Assembly: GCF_043641665.1 (NCBI RefSeq)
Contig: NC_092196.1
Location: 11,855,192-11,919,191, forward strand
Source: Enoplosus armatus
Taxonomy: Eukaryota > Chordata > Actinopteri > Centrarchiformes > Enoplosidae
DNA length: 64,000 bases
Direction: 5' to 3'
Positions 21,738-34,724 of this stretch are shown one piece after another; position 1 is the first letter of the stretch, and each line of letters starts with the position of its first letter. The position numbers were made by a program, and so were the translations under genes. Below the pieces are notes generated by a model that was given only the letters and a program-made list of their open reading frames with translations, was not told the origin of the DNA and searched no databases.

Positions 21738-22940
21738 GCTCGCCTCTCGCCAGTTTGGTCCCCCCCCCACCCCTCCTCAAAAAAAAAAACAGCAAACAGT
21801 CTCCGTAGGATAAAAGAAAAAGGATGACGTTAGAGAGCAGAAATCCCGTGATCCGACGCGGGTTAAATCCTCAAAGGAGATATGAATCCCTCGTCTGTGT
21901 AATGTAGTAGTTTCAGGCTGCTGAGAGTTGTAATGTTACTCGACTTCCAGCTGATGGGGTTCCCTCGTTGTGTGTGGCGCTCTACCTCTCTCTCTCTGTC
22001 TCTCTCCCTCCCCTTTGCTTTCTCCCTCTGCATGACCGTGTGTCTGTGTGTGTGTGTGTGTGCAGCTGATCGGATGGCTTTCAAGGCGGGAAACAGCTGG
22101 TAGGAGTCACACTGCACTACCAAAAAAAGCCTCCTTCCGCAGAGACGGGGCACTGCATGTAAACAAAGGACTATGTAGCGCAGACATACACCGACAACGA
22201 AACGCACATGTGGAGGTAAAGCGGATCATCTGACTTTGAGAGGATTTACCGCAAAACATTGCCAGCTAATTCATGACTAAATGTGCGGTACAGTGTTGAG
22301 TTAAAGCAATCCACGAATCCTCAAGTCGGTATTTATCATAATCAAAAACCTTCCCCCCTCTTATGACTTGCTTTAGTAAATGAATACTACTTTTATTTTT
22401 TTTTTTAAAGAGCGGCTATAATTTTAACTCATAAACATTTAAAGCATTCCTAAAAGGAAGGTGAAAAGGTAATTGTAGGCTATACATCACATCGCCTGGA
22501 GTCAATTTGAAACATATTTAAACCCAAGTGTGTATTGCACCTTGACAGATTAGACCGATATAGTAAATAAAGAGCGGGGTTACTACAGGGGCGGATACTC
22601 CAGCAGCTGCCATAAACGAACAAGAGGGATCAGCTGACGAGTTGGCAGAGCTGCACGGCAACAGCGCACCGGGGAGGGCTTTCAGGGACAGACTGCTGGC
22701 TGACACACAACACGGCCGGACGTGTGTGTTGCGCACCATTTTGGGTGTAGCAGTGGTTGTGCAGGGGGTGAACTAATACTATCCTCATTTTCAGTAACAA
22801 GAGGCTGCGACGCGCATGCAGCGAAACCAGCCTCAAAATGGGAGCAGTTTGTTTTTGCACCCGGAAATGTGAAAAAGCTGGTGCGGCAGTGTATCATTTA
22901 CATAATAACATCCTCAACGCTGGTTCTCACACAGCTGGTT
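21738..22940 (-). promoter_or_regulatory. TFAP4: TFAP4 promoter and 5' UTR region
   Basis: GC-rich sequence directly upstream of the TFAP4 start, with a C-rich/A-rich purine-pyrimidine tract (21762-21790), CT tracts (21985-22030) and a short GT tract. Six CAGCTG boxes, the AP-4 recognition core, lie at 21948, 22063, 22094, 22604, 22631 and 22932, and a CACGTG at 22942-22947. The transcription start cannot be placed from sequence alone. Confidence 0.55.
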
Positions 22941-22949
22941 ACACGTGAA

Positions 22950-25330
22950 TGACACTCATATACATGCAAGAAACCGTGGCAGTGATTTCAAAGAGGAACT
23001 ACGGGACACATTTAAAGCTTTGTAGTTTTATTCAACTTACAAAAATAGTTCGTAATTCTAGGCGATTAAACCCAAACGTTGACCCAGTTCATAAAAATAA
23101 TTAGGAAAATAAAGTAAAGATAAAGATAAAATCATTTCTATGCCGTTCCCTATTTGCTGAGATGATAATATGATATATAAAATTGACTGTTGGTCATATA
23201 TGTCTAGAATTAACAATACTTTGGAATATATTTCAGCCAATCAAAACTGAGGATCATGCTTTAATTTCCTGAATATGGTTGGATAGTCCACTGCGTACTT
23301 AATAATCATTAGAAGTTGTAATATGCATTACTATATAGCCCAGACAAGGTAAATATTTTGACCCGCAGTGACCTGTGTTTTGCTCTTATTAGGGGTCACT
23401 TAATTGCCCCTGTCACTGCACATGTCTCATGTCAACACATTTATGGACTTGATCTTCATTTTACAAATACTAAATGGTTTGAGAGTTATGGCTTTCCTCA
23501 GAGTGGAAATATAAGACTTGGCAAATCAATTCTTACTAATGAATAAAATCTCAGAGGGCTCCTGGGTTAATTAAATATTCTCCCAGGCTGCTTTATGCCC
23601 TCTAGTGGTGGCATGGGGAAAAGGTGAAGAGGCCCCTGGTGCACAGATTTGCACCCCAGCATCACAGAAACACTGGACGCCACAGGGAGTTCAAAACAGA
23701 AACAAATCACAATGAAATACAAAAGCCCTGTCAATAATGCAACACCAGTTTAGTCAAAATGGTAACTATCTTTGCAAAACTGTATATAAAAGAAGTGCTG
23801 GTGGTTGCTTTTGAGGTTTTCAGACCTGTCAAAGCTGGTACCTAATTGGTATTCACCTAAAATTGCCTCACTTATGTGTGGATACCTTTATAGCCAGCTA
23901 CAGTCACTGCCTGAAGTGATAGAGCATCGTTCATAAATGTTACAAAAGCATGAAGACATGTGGCAAACAGGAAAACACCATTATGAGCTTCACCAAATGA
24001 TGTGGTATTGAATTATAATGTATATTTTTGTGTGATTTAAACTCTACACTGTCATATATTACTATTAAAGCATGTGGAAAAACAAGTCACATAATTACAT
24101 TTTAACATTTCCATATTTTGCTTTATATTTTGTGTAAATATAAAGGTTAAATATCTAAAATCTAATATTTAACCTGTATGTTTTTTTCTGAAGTCTCATC
24201 TTATTTTCCCAAATGCAATCTTGTAATTGTAATCGTATGAATCTTATGATGTTGTTATTTTTGGAAACAAATAAGATTAGGAGAAACTTCAAAAAGTTGA
24301 GTTAATAGTTCTGTGATTTGATAAATGGTCATCTATAAATAATTGGAAATGGTCATGAGGCCAGAAATAGAATCACTTCATTATTGAAACTTTATCAGAA
24401 GGCCTCAGAAAGAGGGATACATATTTATGAGGTAAAGTCGCGGCATTAGTGGTTTGTGGTTTTGTATTTAAGTCCCTGTTGTCTTCAGTACAAAAGTATC
24501 TTTTCCTCACCTGTTGCATGTATTTATCATCTGGCCCAGAAATGTTCTAAATGGCAGCAGTATAAAGTCAATTGTATAACAGATGCAAGCAAGTACATTT
24601 ACTCAAGTAGTACAGTTTTGAGACTTTTACCTTTGCTGATTATTTTCTTAATTCATCAATTAATTAAAAAAATGCCTGTTACAATTTCCTAAAGTGTAAT
24701 CAGTTTTAGTCCAACAGTCCAAAACCCAAAGATGTTCAGTTTATTATAACATAAAACAGCAAATCCTTAGGGCTGTTCTTATAACACTTATCAAAATAGT
24801 TGCCGCTAAATTTTCTTTTGATCAACTCATGGATTAATTGATTAATGGACTATTCAAGTAATCTCTTCAGCTTTACTTACTTGAGTATTTTTATAGCATT
24901 TTATAAACTCCTTAGCATTTCAGAGGGAAATATTGTGCTCTTTTTTAACTTTTCAGATCATGATTTTATGTAGAAAACATATAATCTCTTCATATAATAT
25001 GATACATTGTTATAGTTTAAACTACCTGCATCATAGAAAGCTGTTAAAGTGTTTTGCTCCACCTGGACCAGCAGCATTAATGCATATTTGATAATGATAA
25101 ATATCCAATAATAGCGTTGTATTTTTACAGTGTGGCATTGCTAGTCTTATTTAAGTAAAGGGACCACCACTTACTGTGCCTGAGCTGGCCCTCCCCGTCC
25201 CCAAAGATCAGGGAGGTGTCCCTTGAAACATGCATATAGCCACAGGTGTAATAGAAAATACTGTAAATGCTGTAAGTGAAGACAAAAATGATTTGAAAAC
25301 ATTTAGCAGGACAGCAAACAGTGAAATAAA
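22950..25330. other. TFAP4-GLIS2 intergenic region
   Basis: AT-rich between two divergently transcribed genes. Only a dispersed repeat copy (about 24637-24850) was recognised. No coding exon or RNA gene is supported. Confidence 0.6.
24637..24850 (+). repeat. dispersed AT-rich inverted-repeat element, forward copy
   Basis: Contains AGTCCAACAGTCCAAAACCC, AAAGATGTTCAGTTTA, ATCAAAATAGTTGCCG and a closing ATTAATTGATTAATGG block, matching the family at 35930, 36401 and 63185. Confidence 0.65.
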
Positions 25331-25340
25331 AGGGGATGGA

Positions 25341-26313
25341 GGGGGGGGGGGGGGGGGGGGGGTGTTGGAGAGGAGCCGGGGACTGCCCATGGTGGATGGG
25401 CGGAGCAGTAAGCATGCGCTGAGCTGGCAGACTCTGAGCTGGTCCTGACGGGCTGGCTGGGCTCCGGGCGGCTGTCTGTGCGCCTCAGACGGTCGTGGGG
25501 GAGACATCAACACTCAGCGTGTCCTCGAGTGCTTAGTGAGGGGGGGGGAAAGCGGAAGAGTCACAGGGAGAACTGCGAGACAAGACAGCAAAAAAGCCCC
25601 CACCTCGGCATCTGGAAAAGCACCGAAGAAGAAGGAGACGATCCTCCCCCTCTACCCCACACCCCGTCGCCAACCCGCCCTATCTACCCCAACCACCACT
25701 TCGTGCCATCCCTCTGGTCTGAACTGCCCTCCCACCCCGCCAGGAGAACCACGACCACCCATAGGAAACCCCCACTTGACCAGCGTTGCCATTAAGCGAT
25801 GCGCTCTGAATTTAGGAAGAAATCACCTTCGCGTTTTTTGATGCACAACACAACCAGTGGTCTCCGTTTTCCTCAGCGGGAACAGTTCAGGCTACGGATT
25901 TTGGGTGTTTACACTTTTTGACGGGTTTCCAGTGGCATGATAACATGCAGAGTAGATCATCCCACGGCGACAGACACGGCTGTCAGTCTATAGATTAGTC
26001 TTTATTTAAACAACCAGCTGTCACTCGCGCTGCGTTTGAGCTTATGTTTGATTTTTGCATGCTTAGAAAGAATCCTGACAATGGTCTGGGAACGGACCGC
26101 CTCTCCAGACACCTAGTGATATTTTTCCAAGACGTATCAGCTCCATATTTCATTTTTATCGAAGAAAAAGCGACACATTGACGAGGAGTCATTTGACACC
26201 GACGCCGCTTGAGCCATAGGACTTTGCGTGCGAAGTTTGCACCGGGAAGCGAGGGGGGGGGGGGGCCACGTCGGAGACATCTCGGCCATATCCACGGCAT
26301 TTTTCCCTGTACG
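25341..26313 (+). promoter_or_regulatory. GLIS2: probable GLIS2 promoter and non-coding exon 1
   Basis: CpG-rich block on the upstream side of GLIS2. It opens with a run of 22 G (25341-25362) and has a second run of 13 G at 26253-26265. It ends at a strong donor, ACG|GTAAGCC, at 26313/26314. GLIS2's first coding exon begins with an acceptor (43727-43728) and only 24 nt of 5' UTR, so an upstream non-coding exon must exist, and this is the best candidate. GACCACCCA (25753-25761) is an exact GLI consensus. Exon identity is inferred. Confidence 0.45.
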
Positions 26314-29300
26314 GTAAGCCAGCAGCAACCTCCCTCATCTTGCATGTCAGTCCTGTATATTGTGTCTGCTGTCATGTGCGTCCACATTGACCTGAGTGCG
26401 CTGCTACATTGTGAAAAAAAAAATTGCTCGAGTTCAAACAGGGTAGTGACCTATTTTCAGAGACTCTCCAGCGGTGCGCACATATCCTGCAGCCCGGACT
26501 CCCTCCGCACACTGTCGGATTCAAGGCCGGTGTTGTGGCGAACGTGCCTTTACCGGCGTTTGTGCCATTTACGCAGACATAGTACCTATTTCAACATGGG
26601 AGCGACCTTTTTTCCGCGTGTCTGCATCCTCTATTAAACTTGCACCCCCCACTCTCCTGAACCATGAGAGACATTTTTAGAGCACTATCACAAATCCTGT
26701 CCTATTATAGGGGCGTACATCACAGCTCAGCCAGCTGTTGTGCAAGATGAAGGCTTGCATTGAGCTCTCTGATGTTCTGTCACAACATCTGATAAAGAGT
26801 TCAACGTCTATGGACTGCTGACAGTCACTTAAATCAGTGATGTATCTGCAAATATAAAGGGGGCTAAACTAAAAATCATGTTAATGTTCAGACTTACATA
26901 TATTTTCCACACAAAAGACTAAATATTTAATGTCCCAAAGTTTTATGTCAGAAAGTGCACTAGAGTTGGACCCTGGACTATGTTCCTGGTCACCACAGCA
27001 GATACATTTCCACAGGACTGCAGCCTCCCGTGAGTTATTTCTGCTTAATAACCTCTTTTCAGTGTGGTTCATGTACTAAGTAATGCTTGGAACATCTTTG
27101 TCGTGCCATTTTATCATTTTTGTTTCGACCAGTTCTCAGTGAGTTGAGACCTAGCATGTAGTGCAGGGGGCACGGATGAGCACAGGCAGAGAGAGACCTA
27201 GATAAAGAGCTATTTTCCTCCAATTAAGCAATTCCACTGTCCCTAAGCCTAATTGTGTGCACACTGGGACTAGGTTTGGGATGGACCTTCTCCCCATTGG
27301 CTGCCTCCCATGGGCCCATTGTTCCAGAAGATGCCAGGGGAAAGAGCAGAGCCCTGCCAAGGCAGACCTAACAAGGCCTGTGCTGGAGTGGAATAAGGCC
27401 TGATCATTAAAAAGCATTAGGCCACAATGCAGATCGAGGCACACTCAGGGGGCAGCAGTTGTATTTTGGAGAGAGTAGGATGGCTGTATATTTCCAAGGT
27501 GACTGTGAGGTACTGCATGAACAATATAACGTGTGGGCGCATGAGAGAAACTGTCACACAGATATTATATGAGACTGGAGGAGGTCTGGCTGTGGGCCCA
27601 CTGGACCTCTCTCAAAGTATGTGGGGAAGAGGAGTAGTGAAAGAGGCTGCGCAGGCTTTGTGCGGAGGGAGGACTTTGATTCCCTCTCCTCCCTCCCTCT
27701 TCCAGGCCCCTGCTATTTAATCCATAACCCCTCTCTGAACTGTGAGCACAGGTGCTCCTCACAACCACGGCCTGCTCTCTGCATTGTTTATCCAATCAGC
27801 TGATGATCAGTTCAGCCACAGGTCAACCATAACATCCATTTGACAGAAAGACTGGGGCCAGACGGAGAGGCATCTATCACCACCGACAAACGAGTTATTT
27901 AGACGACGCCTCTCTTACACAGCACTTAGTGACTGCAGAGAAAAGGCTCTCAGCTCCACCATGAAGCCAGATGTCCGCTGGGGTCCAGCTGTGCATCCCT
28001 GTGGTGGCATTCCACACACACAGGATGTGTGCGTATGTTTGTGTAGGCAGCCTTTTCTGCTGTACATTTTCTCATCCTGACTGCATGCTTGGCCAGATGT
28101 AGATTCTTGGACAGCTGCTGGGAGCGACAGCTTGCACAGAGTTCTGGTCAGAGTTTGACACCAACTTGCCTTATCTGAAGTAATTAGTACGCAAGAGGAT
28201 ATACCATAAAGGGGTGTGGTTGTCACCTCCCCTCCCCAATTTTCCTGTGCCTTGAGATTTTGCCCCACACCACAACTGTGTGACATCATACCCCTGAGGT
28301 CCCAAACTGAGTGAGGGAAAGGCAGCTGCTTTATGGTGGAAAAGGTGGACCCTAATGGCATATTCCTGCGTCAGAGAGCAACCACGAGGCATGTGGTAGA
28401 GGGATGGTGGGAACCCACAGGGCACTTGTACTTAATGCCTTAAACCAGGCTAATAAAAGTGTACCGCATCTAATATAAAGAGAAGCATGTTCAGATGATT
28501 CTTACATTGTGAGTGTAGGACCACAAAGAAACTCTCATCTGAAATCCAAGGTGACAAGAGTAAGTTTTGTATTTCACACAGTGTTGTTGGCCTCTGGAAA
28601 TCTAAAAAACTAAAAACTCATAGGAGGACTAGCTCTGCTACCAGTGAGTGGGTGGGATGTAAGTGGTACAAACTACACTGGGAGAGCCGCTGCGAGTGTT
28701 TGAATTGATATCACAGTGGGGTTTCATAGCTGCTGGGGATTACGGTCAAGCTGAAAGGCAACTCAGCAGCAGGGAAGGGAGGATTATAGTGGTCAGTGAA
28801 TGAGGCAGCATGCAGTGAAAACAAGGCACCTGATACACACTTGCATTTATCTTCACACGGATAAGAGCCAATTTATTTTAGATTCCCATGACAGACTTTC
28901 TGTGGTTAGTCTTGTAGACAAGAACTCAGCAGCAATTCATGCTAATCAGATTTCTAGTTTTTGTGATTCATCGATTAGGGTGCTCAACAGATGAAATATG
29001 ACTAACATTGGGTTATGTCATGTTGAATAGAGTTGCACATCCCAGCTCTTGACATTTGCTTGGGCTTAAAATATCGGAAGCTGTAGCCAGATGAAGCCAT
29101 ACCAACAAATTACTATATTACTATTGATTTGGAGTTTTTGGCAAATTCTTGGTTATTTTGCAGCAGGTACAGTGTACCAGTGGAAATCGTAGGAGCCACA
29201 AGACTGAAGACATCAATCCGACTCTTTAAAATCCAAGTAGAAGAAAGAGCTGATTCAATAGCCGAACTAAAGTTAAACTCTGAAGTGACAGCGAATGACT

Positions 29301-32300
29301 CTCTCAGCTCTCATATCATTACAGTCCAGAGCTGTACATTTTTTCCACAAAATATTTTATCACTAATCACTGCCATGTGTGCAGCGGTGGAGGTGACACA
29401 CTCATACTTTGGAGTGCTGCAGTGTGATGTGTCTCTGCGGGGTGACGGCCAGACTCCTGGACCCATACATTAAGAATAGACAAAGCGGATACAGAGCTTG
29501 ACTCACGCTTCCTTGCAAACTGAAGGAGACCAGTGCATACCGCTTTGCTCCCTGGCTGGCTGGGCTCACGGACCGTGCATTTTTCTCCAGTTAAACTGTA
29601 ACCACTAATCACCTCACGGCCTCACTGTTTCCTCCTGGAGCAGACCATTCGTGGGTCCCCGGGGTGGGTTAAAAAGCCCCCTCGGGGGAATATAGGGTCT
29701 GCCCTTTTTAAAATCACCTGTGTGGGACATCCCAAATGAGCACAGCGCTCTTGCTCTTTCTGCGAGGATCTGCCATGGTGAAGTTTAGGGGTCAGTTCCT
29801 CTGCTGCAAGTCTGCAGGTCTGCATTTCCAAAATAAACACAGACAACTCAGTGCCTCACTCCACCCTACCTCTTCTCATTCTCTTTAATGCTCCTTCTGC
29901 GCCCTCTGCTCAGCGTCTCTATCGTGAGAGAATTTCAGCTCGCAGAGCCCTTCAGACAATATGCAGACCATGTCTGGGGCAGGGCTCACTTGATGAGGAA
30001 AAGTTAAAGAAAGAATACAGGAGTAAAGCCAAGACTTGAAAGAATAACAGCAATGTAAAGGGGGCTGTCAAAGGAGGGGTAGAGGGAATAGAGGAAAGCC
30101 TGTTTTTACAAGTCAATTTTGGGTTTGTTTCCCCCAACATACTTTAATATTTCACTTATAGATAATAGTAAACTTTCAGATATCTGGGAGAGTGGAGTGG
30201 AGACACAGCTGGTTTGTATTATTATTTACTTGCTTGGCCAACACCCTGGATTCTCTACCCTCAATAGCAGTACAGCATTTCAGTATGACTGAGGTATGTA
30301 TGTGTGTGTTTGCTCGTTTGAAGAGAAGAAGAAAGGGAGGAGTCGGACAAGAGGGGCTCTGCGTGTAAGTACGGGTGAGGAATAACATGCTGGGAAGGGA
30401 GAGACGGGGGAGAGGGATTGACGATGGGGTTTTTTTTTAAAGAAGGGGATGAGGGAGAGACGGGTGAGGCATTTCTGAGACTCAAATAAGGCTCTCAAGT
30501 CTGGGCCTGGACCTGGCTCCCTGTCTGGGCATATCCAGTCCTGTCAGCTAGCTTCCAGACTTTGCCCCCTTCACCCCCCCTCCCCTCCCCCTCCCTCCAT
30601 CCCGAACTCCCTGGGACTCCATCTCCTCCGCGCTTTTAACTCCACTTCTGTTCCCTCTTTCCCTTCGTCCCTCCCTCGCGTTTTCGTCTCCCACTTTCCA
30701 TGAGCCCCCAGCTTCATAAGTGACGCTTACATTATATAAGACATTCTCCATCTTATACATGCAGTAAAAAAGAGAGAGAGAGAGGGAGGGAGAGAAAAAA
30801 AAAAGTTTGGCCTGTAAGTGTTTACCTTCTCTGTGGTGTTGAGGAGATGTTGCCAGCACTAATTCAATTCATATGTACCACGGCTGGGTTTTTTTCTTGT
30901 GAGGGAGCCTTATGTAATTTGGAATTGTTTTAAGTCTGAGGTTACATTTTGTGAAATAAAGACTTATTCTGACCTCAGATGCTTCTATAAAATAGCTTCC
31001 CTGTTTTTATTTGGTTGCTAAAAGTCGTAATAATTGACTTTCAGTGGCCATCTTGAGTAATTGCTAGTCAGTATCTTAACACAGCCCACCGCTCTCTTTT
31101 ACCGCATCCGTTTGCTACGAAGTGTCCTTGCTCCTTGTTTGCTCGGCTCTAAATAAATGGTGCTGTCAGTCACAGTTAGCATGGCTATTTCTTAATTGAT
31201 TCTAAATGTCAGTATTGATTCAGGACAGAGGAGTGTATAAGAGCATGAGTATCACCCTGACCTTCAACACTAATTGAGATCCTCTCTGCGGCTCATTCTT
31301 TCCAAGGCTGCCGATATGATTGCGTTTGTCCACAGCACATTTATTAGCGCTTGCAGTCCAGTGTGTTTCGCTAAATGAAAAGAGGAATCAGCTCCAGATC
31401 TTTCTGAAGCTTGTTTCCAACAGATCACACACATCGGACGTGCCAACAAATTGAAATCAAGAGTTTAGTGCTACTCCATTTTACAGCATTATGCTCAACT
31501 CTGTCTGTCGCCATCTCAGTCGTCCTCCATCTGTCCCTTTGCATCTGTCTCTCTGCTCTCTTTTTCTGTTTCGCTCTCTTGGATGGAGCCGCAAAAGATA
31601 AAAGCTGTAGGGTGGAGCCTGTCACTTAGTTGAGCTGGAACACAGAAATACAGAGAGGAAGGGAGATAAAGGGAGAAAAAGAGAGGAGAGAAAAGACCGT
31701 CATATTGACCTTGTCTTACTGCCAGCCATGGTGGGAGGGGGCATGGGACGGAGGGTTACTTTGAGAAAACAGGCGCCCCATGTGAGGAGGGAGAACACAG
31801 GGCTGCCGTTAAGTTGGCACAGCCTCACACGGAAAAGACAACACAAGCTTTGTGTGTACGTATATACGTGGATCACTGGCGAGGGAGGCAGAGGGGCTCA
31901 AATGGAGTTATAACAGACAGTATGGGGAGGCACGCCCAAATTTAAAGAAGCAGGAGCTCCTTGATCGCCCCGCAGTGTGCGTTTGCCTCCTGCCCCAACA
32001 CACATCACGTCACTTTGTCTGCTAATTGCTCGCTGCTGTTTTGTGTTTCTCCCTCTTCCTGTTTTCTTCCCCTTTCAATATGCTTTGGTTTTGGAAGCTG
32101 AGCCCCAGCCCTGCTCCTCCTCTCCGCACATAAACACACTATAGACTCACATGCTAACAAACACACACTAACGGAGACACTCCCTGTCCAGAGCACATCT
32201 GGCTCTGTGTGGCCCCCCCTCCCTCCTTCTTGGCTCTCCCCTGTGCAGAATGGCTGGTGCACAGGTGTCACCCAGCCCTCTCCAGGGACAGGGAGTGGCC

Positions 32301-32716
32301 ATCCAATTCTGGGGCAAAGATGTAGAAAAGTTATGACACTGTAGACGTGTCCGATAGGCCTCAGCAACCCCATACAGCGATAAAAAGAGCACCCACCACC
32401 CCACCCCGTGCCTTGCCCCCAGCCTCCCGGAGGCTATGTTGCATAAAGCTGTTGTTGGGATCATATTACGTTGGCTAGTGAATAAGGAGACTTGCTTCCC
32501 AGGGAGTTCACTGTGCACTTATTGAGTTGCAAGCAAATGAAAGTGGCTGGGGTCAGTGGGTAAAGGCGAAAGGGGTTTGTTTCTCATGCGTGTGGTGCCA
32601 TAATATTCCCGTCCAGGAAATGACTGTGAGACAGGCGCACCCCTCCCAAAGCTGGAGCGGTACCACAGCTCTCTGAACTGGTCTGAACTCCACAACACAC
32701 AGCCAGCATGCTGTGC

Positions 32717-32719
<3 letters not shown>

Positions 32720-32755
<36 letters not shown>
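32720..32755. repeat. (GT)n microsatellite
   Basis: About 18 GT units in GLIS2 intron 1. Confidence 0.9.
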
Positions 32756-32758
<3 letters not shown>

Positions 32759-34696
32759 ACGTATGCATGTCTGTACAAAGGTGGCTGTTCAGTCAGTGTT
32801 TGTATGTGTGCATATACTGTATACCTCCACACGTCTTTCCCTGATCCTTGAAGTTGCCATTGGGGAGGACTCAGCAACTGGTGCTGAAATATAGCCCGGG
32901 TTTGCTGCTTATCGTACCACAGTTTCCATACGTATGTCACCCCTATTAATCTGCCCTCAGCTTGCTGTTAACTGTGTGGGAGAGAGGGGGAGAGAAAGAA
33001 AGAGAGATTTCTGGACCTCCTCCCATTCCCTCCTACCCAGTGGCTTAGAGCTGGTGCTGGGTTTTCACCAGTGAGGGAATATAACAGACGTCTCCTGTTG
33101 AGCTCAACCGCAGCTGCTTTGTACACTCAGTTATGTTTTGAAAGTAGCTTGAATCTGTGGTGGTTATTCAGTGATATACTTTCATACGCCCTAAAGTTTT
33201 GGGGTGCACACCTGTGTGCTCGGTGTTGGGCTGAAGTAATTTCTCTGAAGGCTGAAACCCTGCCTTGACTTTTAGGGAGTGGCCACCAGTGGCCTTTTAT
33301 TTGCATGTGTGTGTGTGCCGAGAGAACCTGGTATTTTAAAGATTTAGGCAGGTGCCAGTGCTTTGCATTCCTAACCTGACCTTGTGCTCATTTCTGCTGC
33401 CTTTAGGGGAGGTCTGCCTCTACAAAGCCTGCAAACCAGGGATGAATGTGTGTGTGTGTGTGTATATACATGCATGCACATTTGCACATAACTACTGCAA
33501 GGTTTCAGCTTTAAACTTGGCCCTTTAAATTGCTATAACCTCTGTTTCCATCTATGTCTAAGTGCAGTGTTTGATGAGATCACTCTTTGCATGCATGCAT
33601 CTATACAGTGAGAAGAGCTTAGGATACCACTGCATATCCATTATTATAGCCATTGTGCTAACACTAAGGAAAGATGGAGAAAAGACATTTTAGAAAAGTA
33701 TAGACCTCAAGAGAGAGATTTAAAATGCCAGATCTAACAACATTATACCTCCATGAAAAATACTTGCATTTCATACTGCCAGTCTAGCTGTTACAATAAT
33801 GCTAATGTTGGTGTGAGTCAGCTGGAATGACAGCATTTAGTGTGGGAGTAGCAAAGAACCATCACTTCCGAAACACAGACCCTATCCAGCAACCCTAGCA
33901 AAGCGGACACAGCTGGTTAGTGGGCTGATGAGAGGAGAAGGAGCTGGGATGTTGTGCTGTTTGATCTGGAATCAAATTCACTCAAAAGTTCCTCCGCTAC
34001 TTTAAAAAAAAAACTTACAATAGAGTCAAAATAACCTCACACACCTCACCGCACGAACATTAACATGTTTACCCCAAGTTTAGTTGTGAATATGCACAAA
34101 CTGTAAAACAGAGCTGTTAACTTTTATTGCTGTGCTTTTTCCTCTATCACCCACCACCAGCTCTGACGGCCTCAGACTGTTTTTCTTCCCTCTCTCATTG
34201 GCTTCATTTCTTCTTTTCTTTCTTCCCCCCACCTCTCTTCTTTCCTCTCCTGTTGCTTTCCTACTGAGCGCGGCGTGGTGACGCCCCTGCTTGGCTGGCG
34301 AGCCGACTCCAGACCCTGTGATTGCGCGCAGGAGTCGGAGGATTGCATCACTGCCTGTGGGGAGAGGCCACAGGAATGGACTGAAAAGGGGGGAGAGAAC
34401 GGCAGAGAGACGTGAGAGGGGTGGATGAAGGAGAGGAAGAGGAGGCAGACGATGGGGATATAGCCTGAGGAAGTGAGGAGGAAGTCAAGAGGGAATAGAG
34501 CTGAGGGAGATCATGCAAGTTTTTGTTTATATGGAAGTATGGCAGAGCAAAGATGAGAGAGGAGTGTCTGGTTGGAGGGAGTGAATTCAGTAGACTGCAG
34601 GAGGTAGAGAGACCCAGCAGAGTTGGTGGGAGGTCAAAGTAAGCCAGGGTGGGGATGTCAATCAAATCTCCAGAGTTCAAAGACAAACACATATTT

Positions 34697-34724
34697 CTCT
34701 TCTCTTCTCTTCTCTTCTCTTCTC
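34697..34724. repeat. (CTTCT)n pentanucleotide repeat
   Basis: Five to six tandem pyrimidine-only units in GLIS2 intron 1. Confidence 0.9.

Noticed and set aside
27915..28361. 148-codon minus-strand frame in GLIS2 intron 1
   Set aside because: No domain, no start or splice context; an intronic frame of this length is expected by chance in 17 kb.
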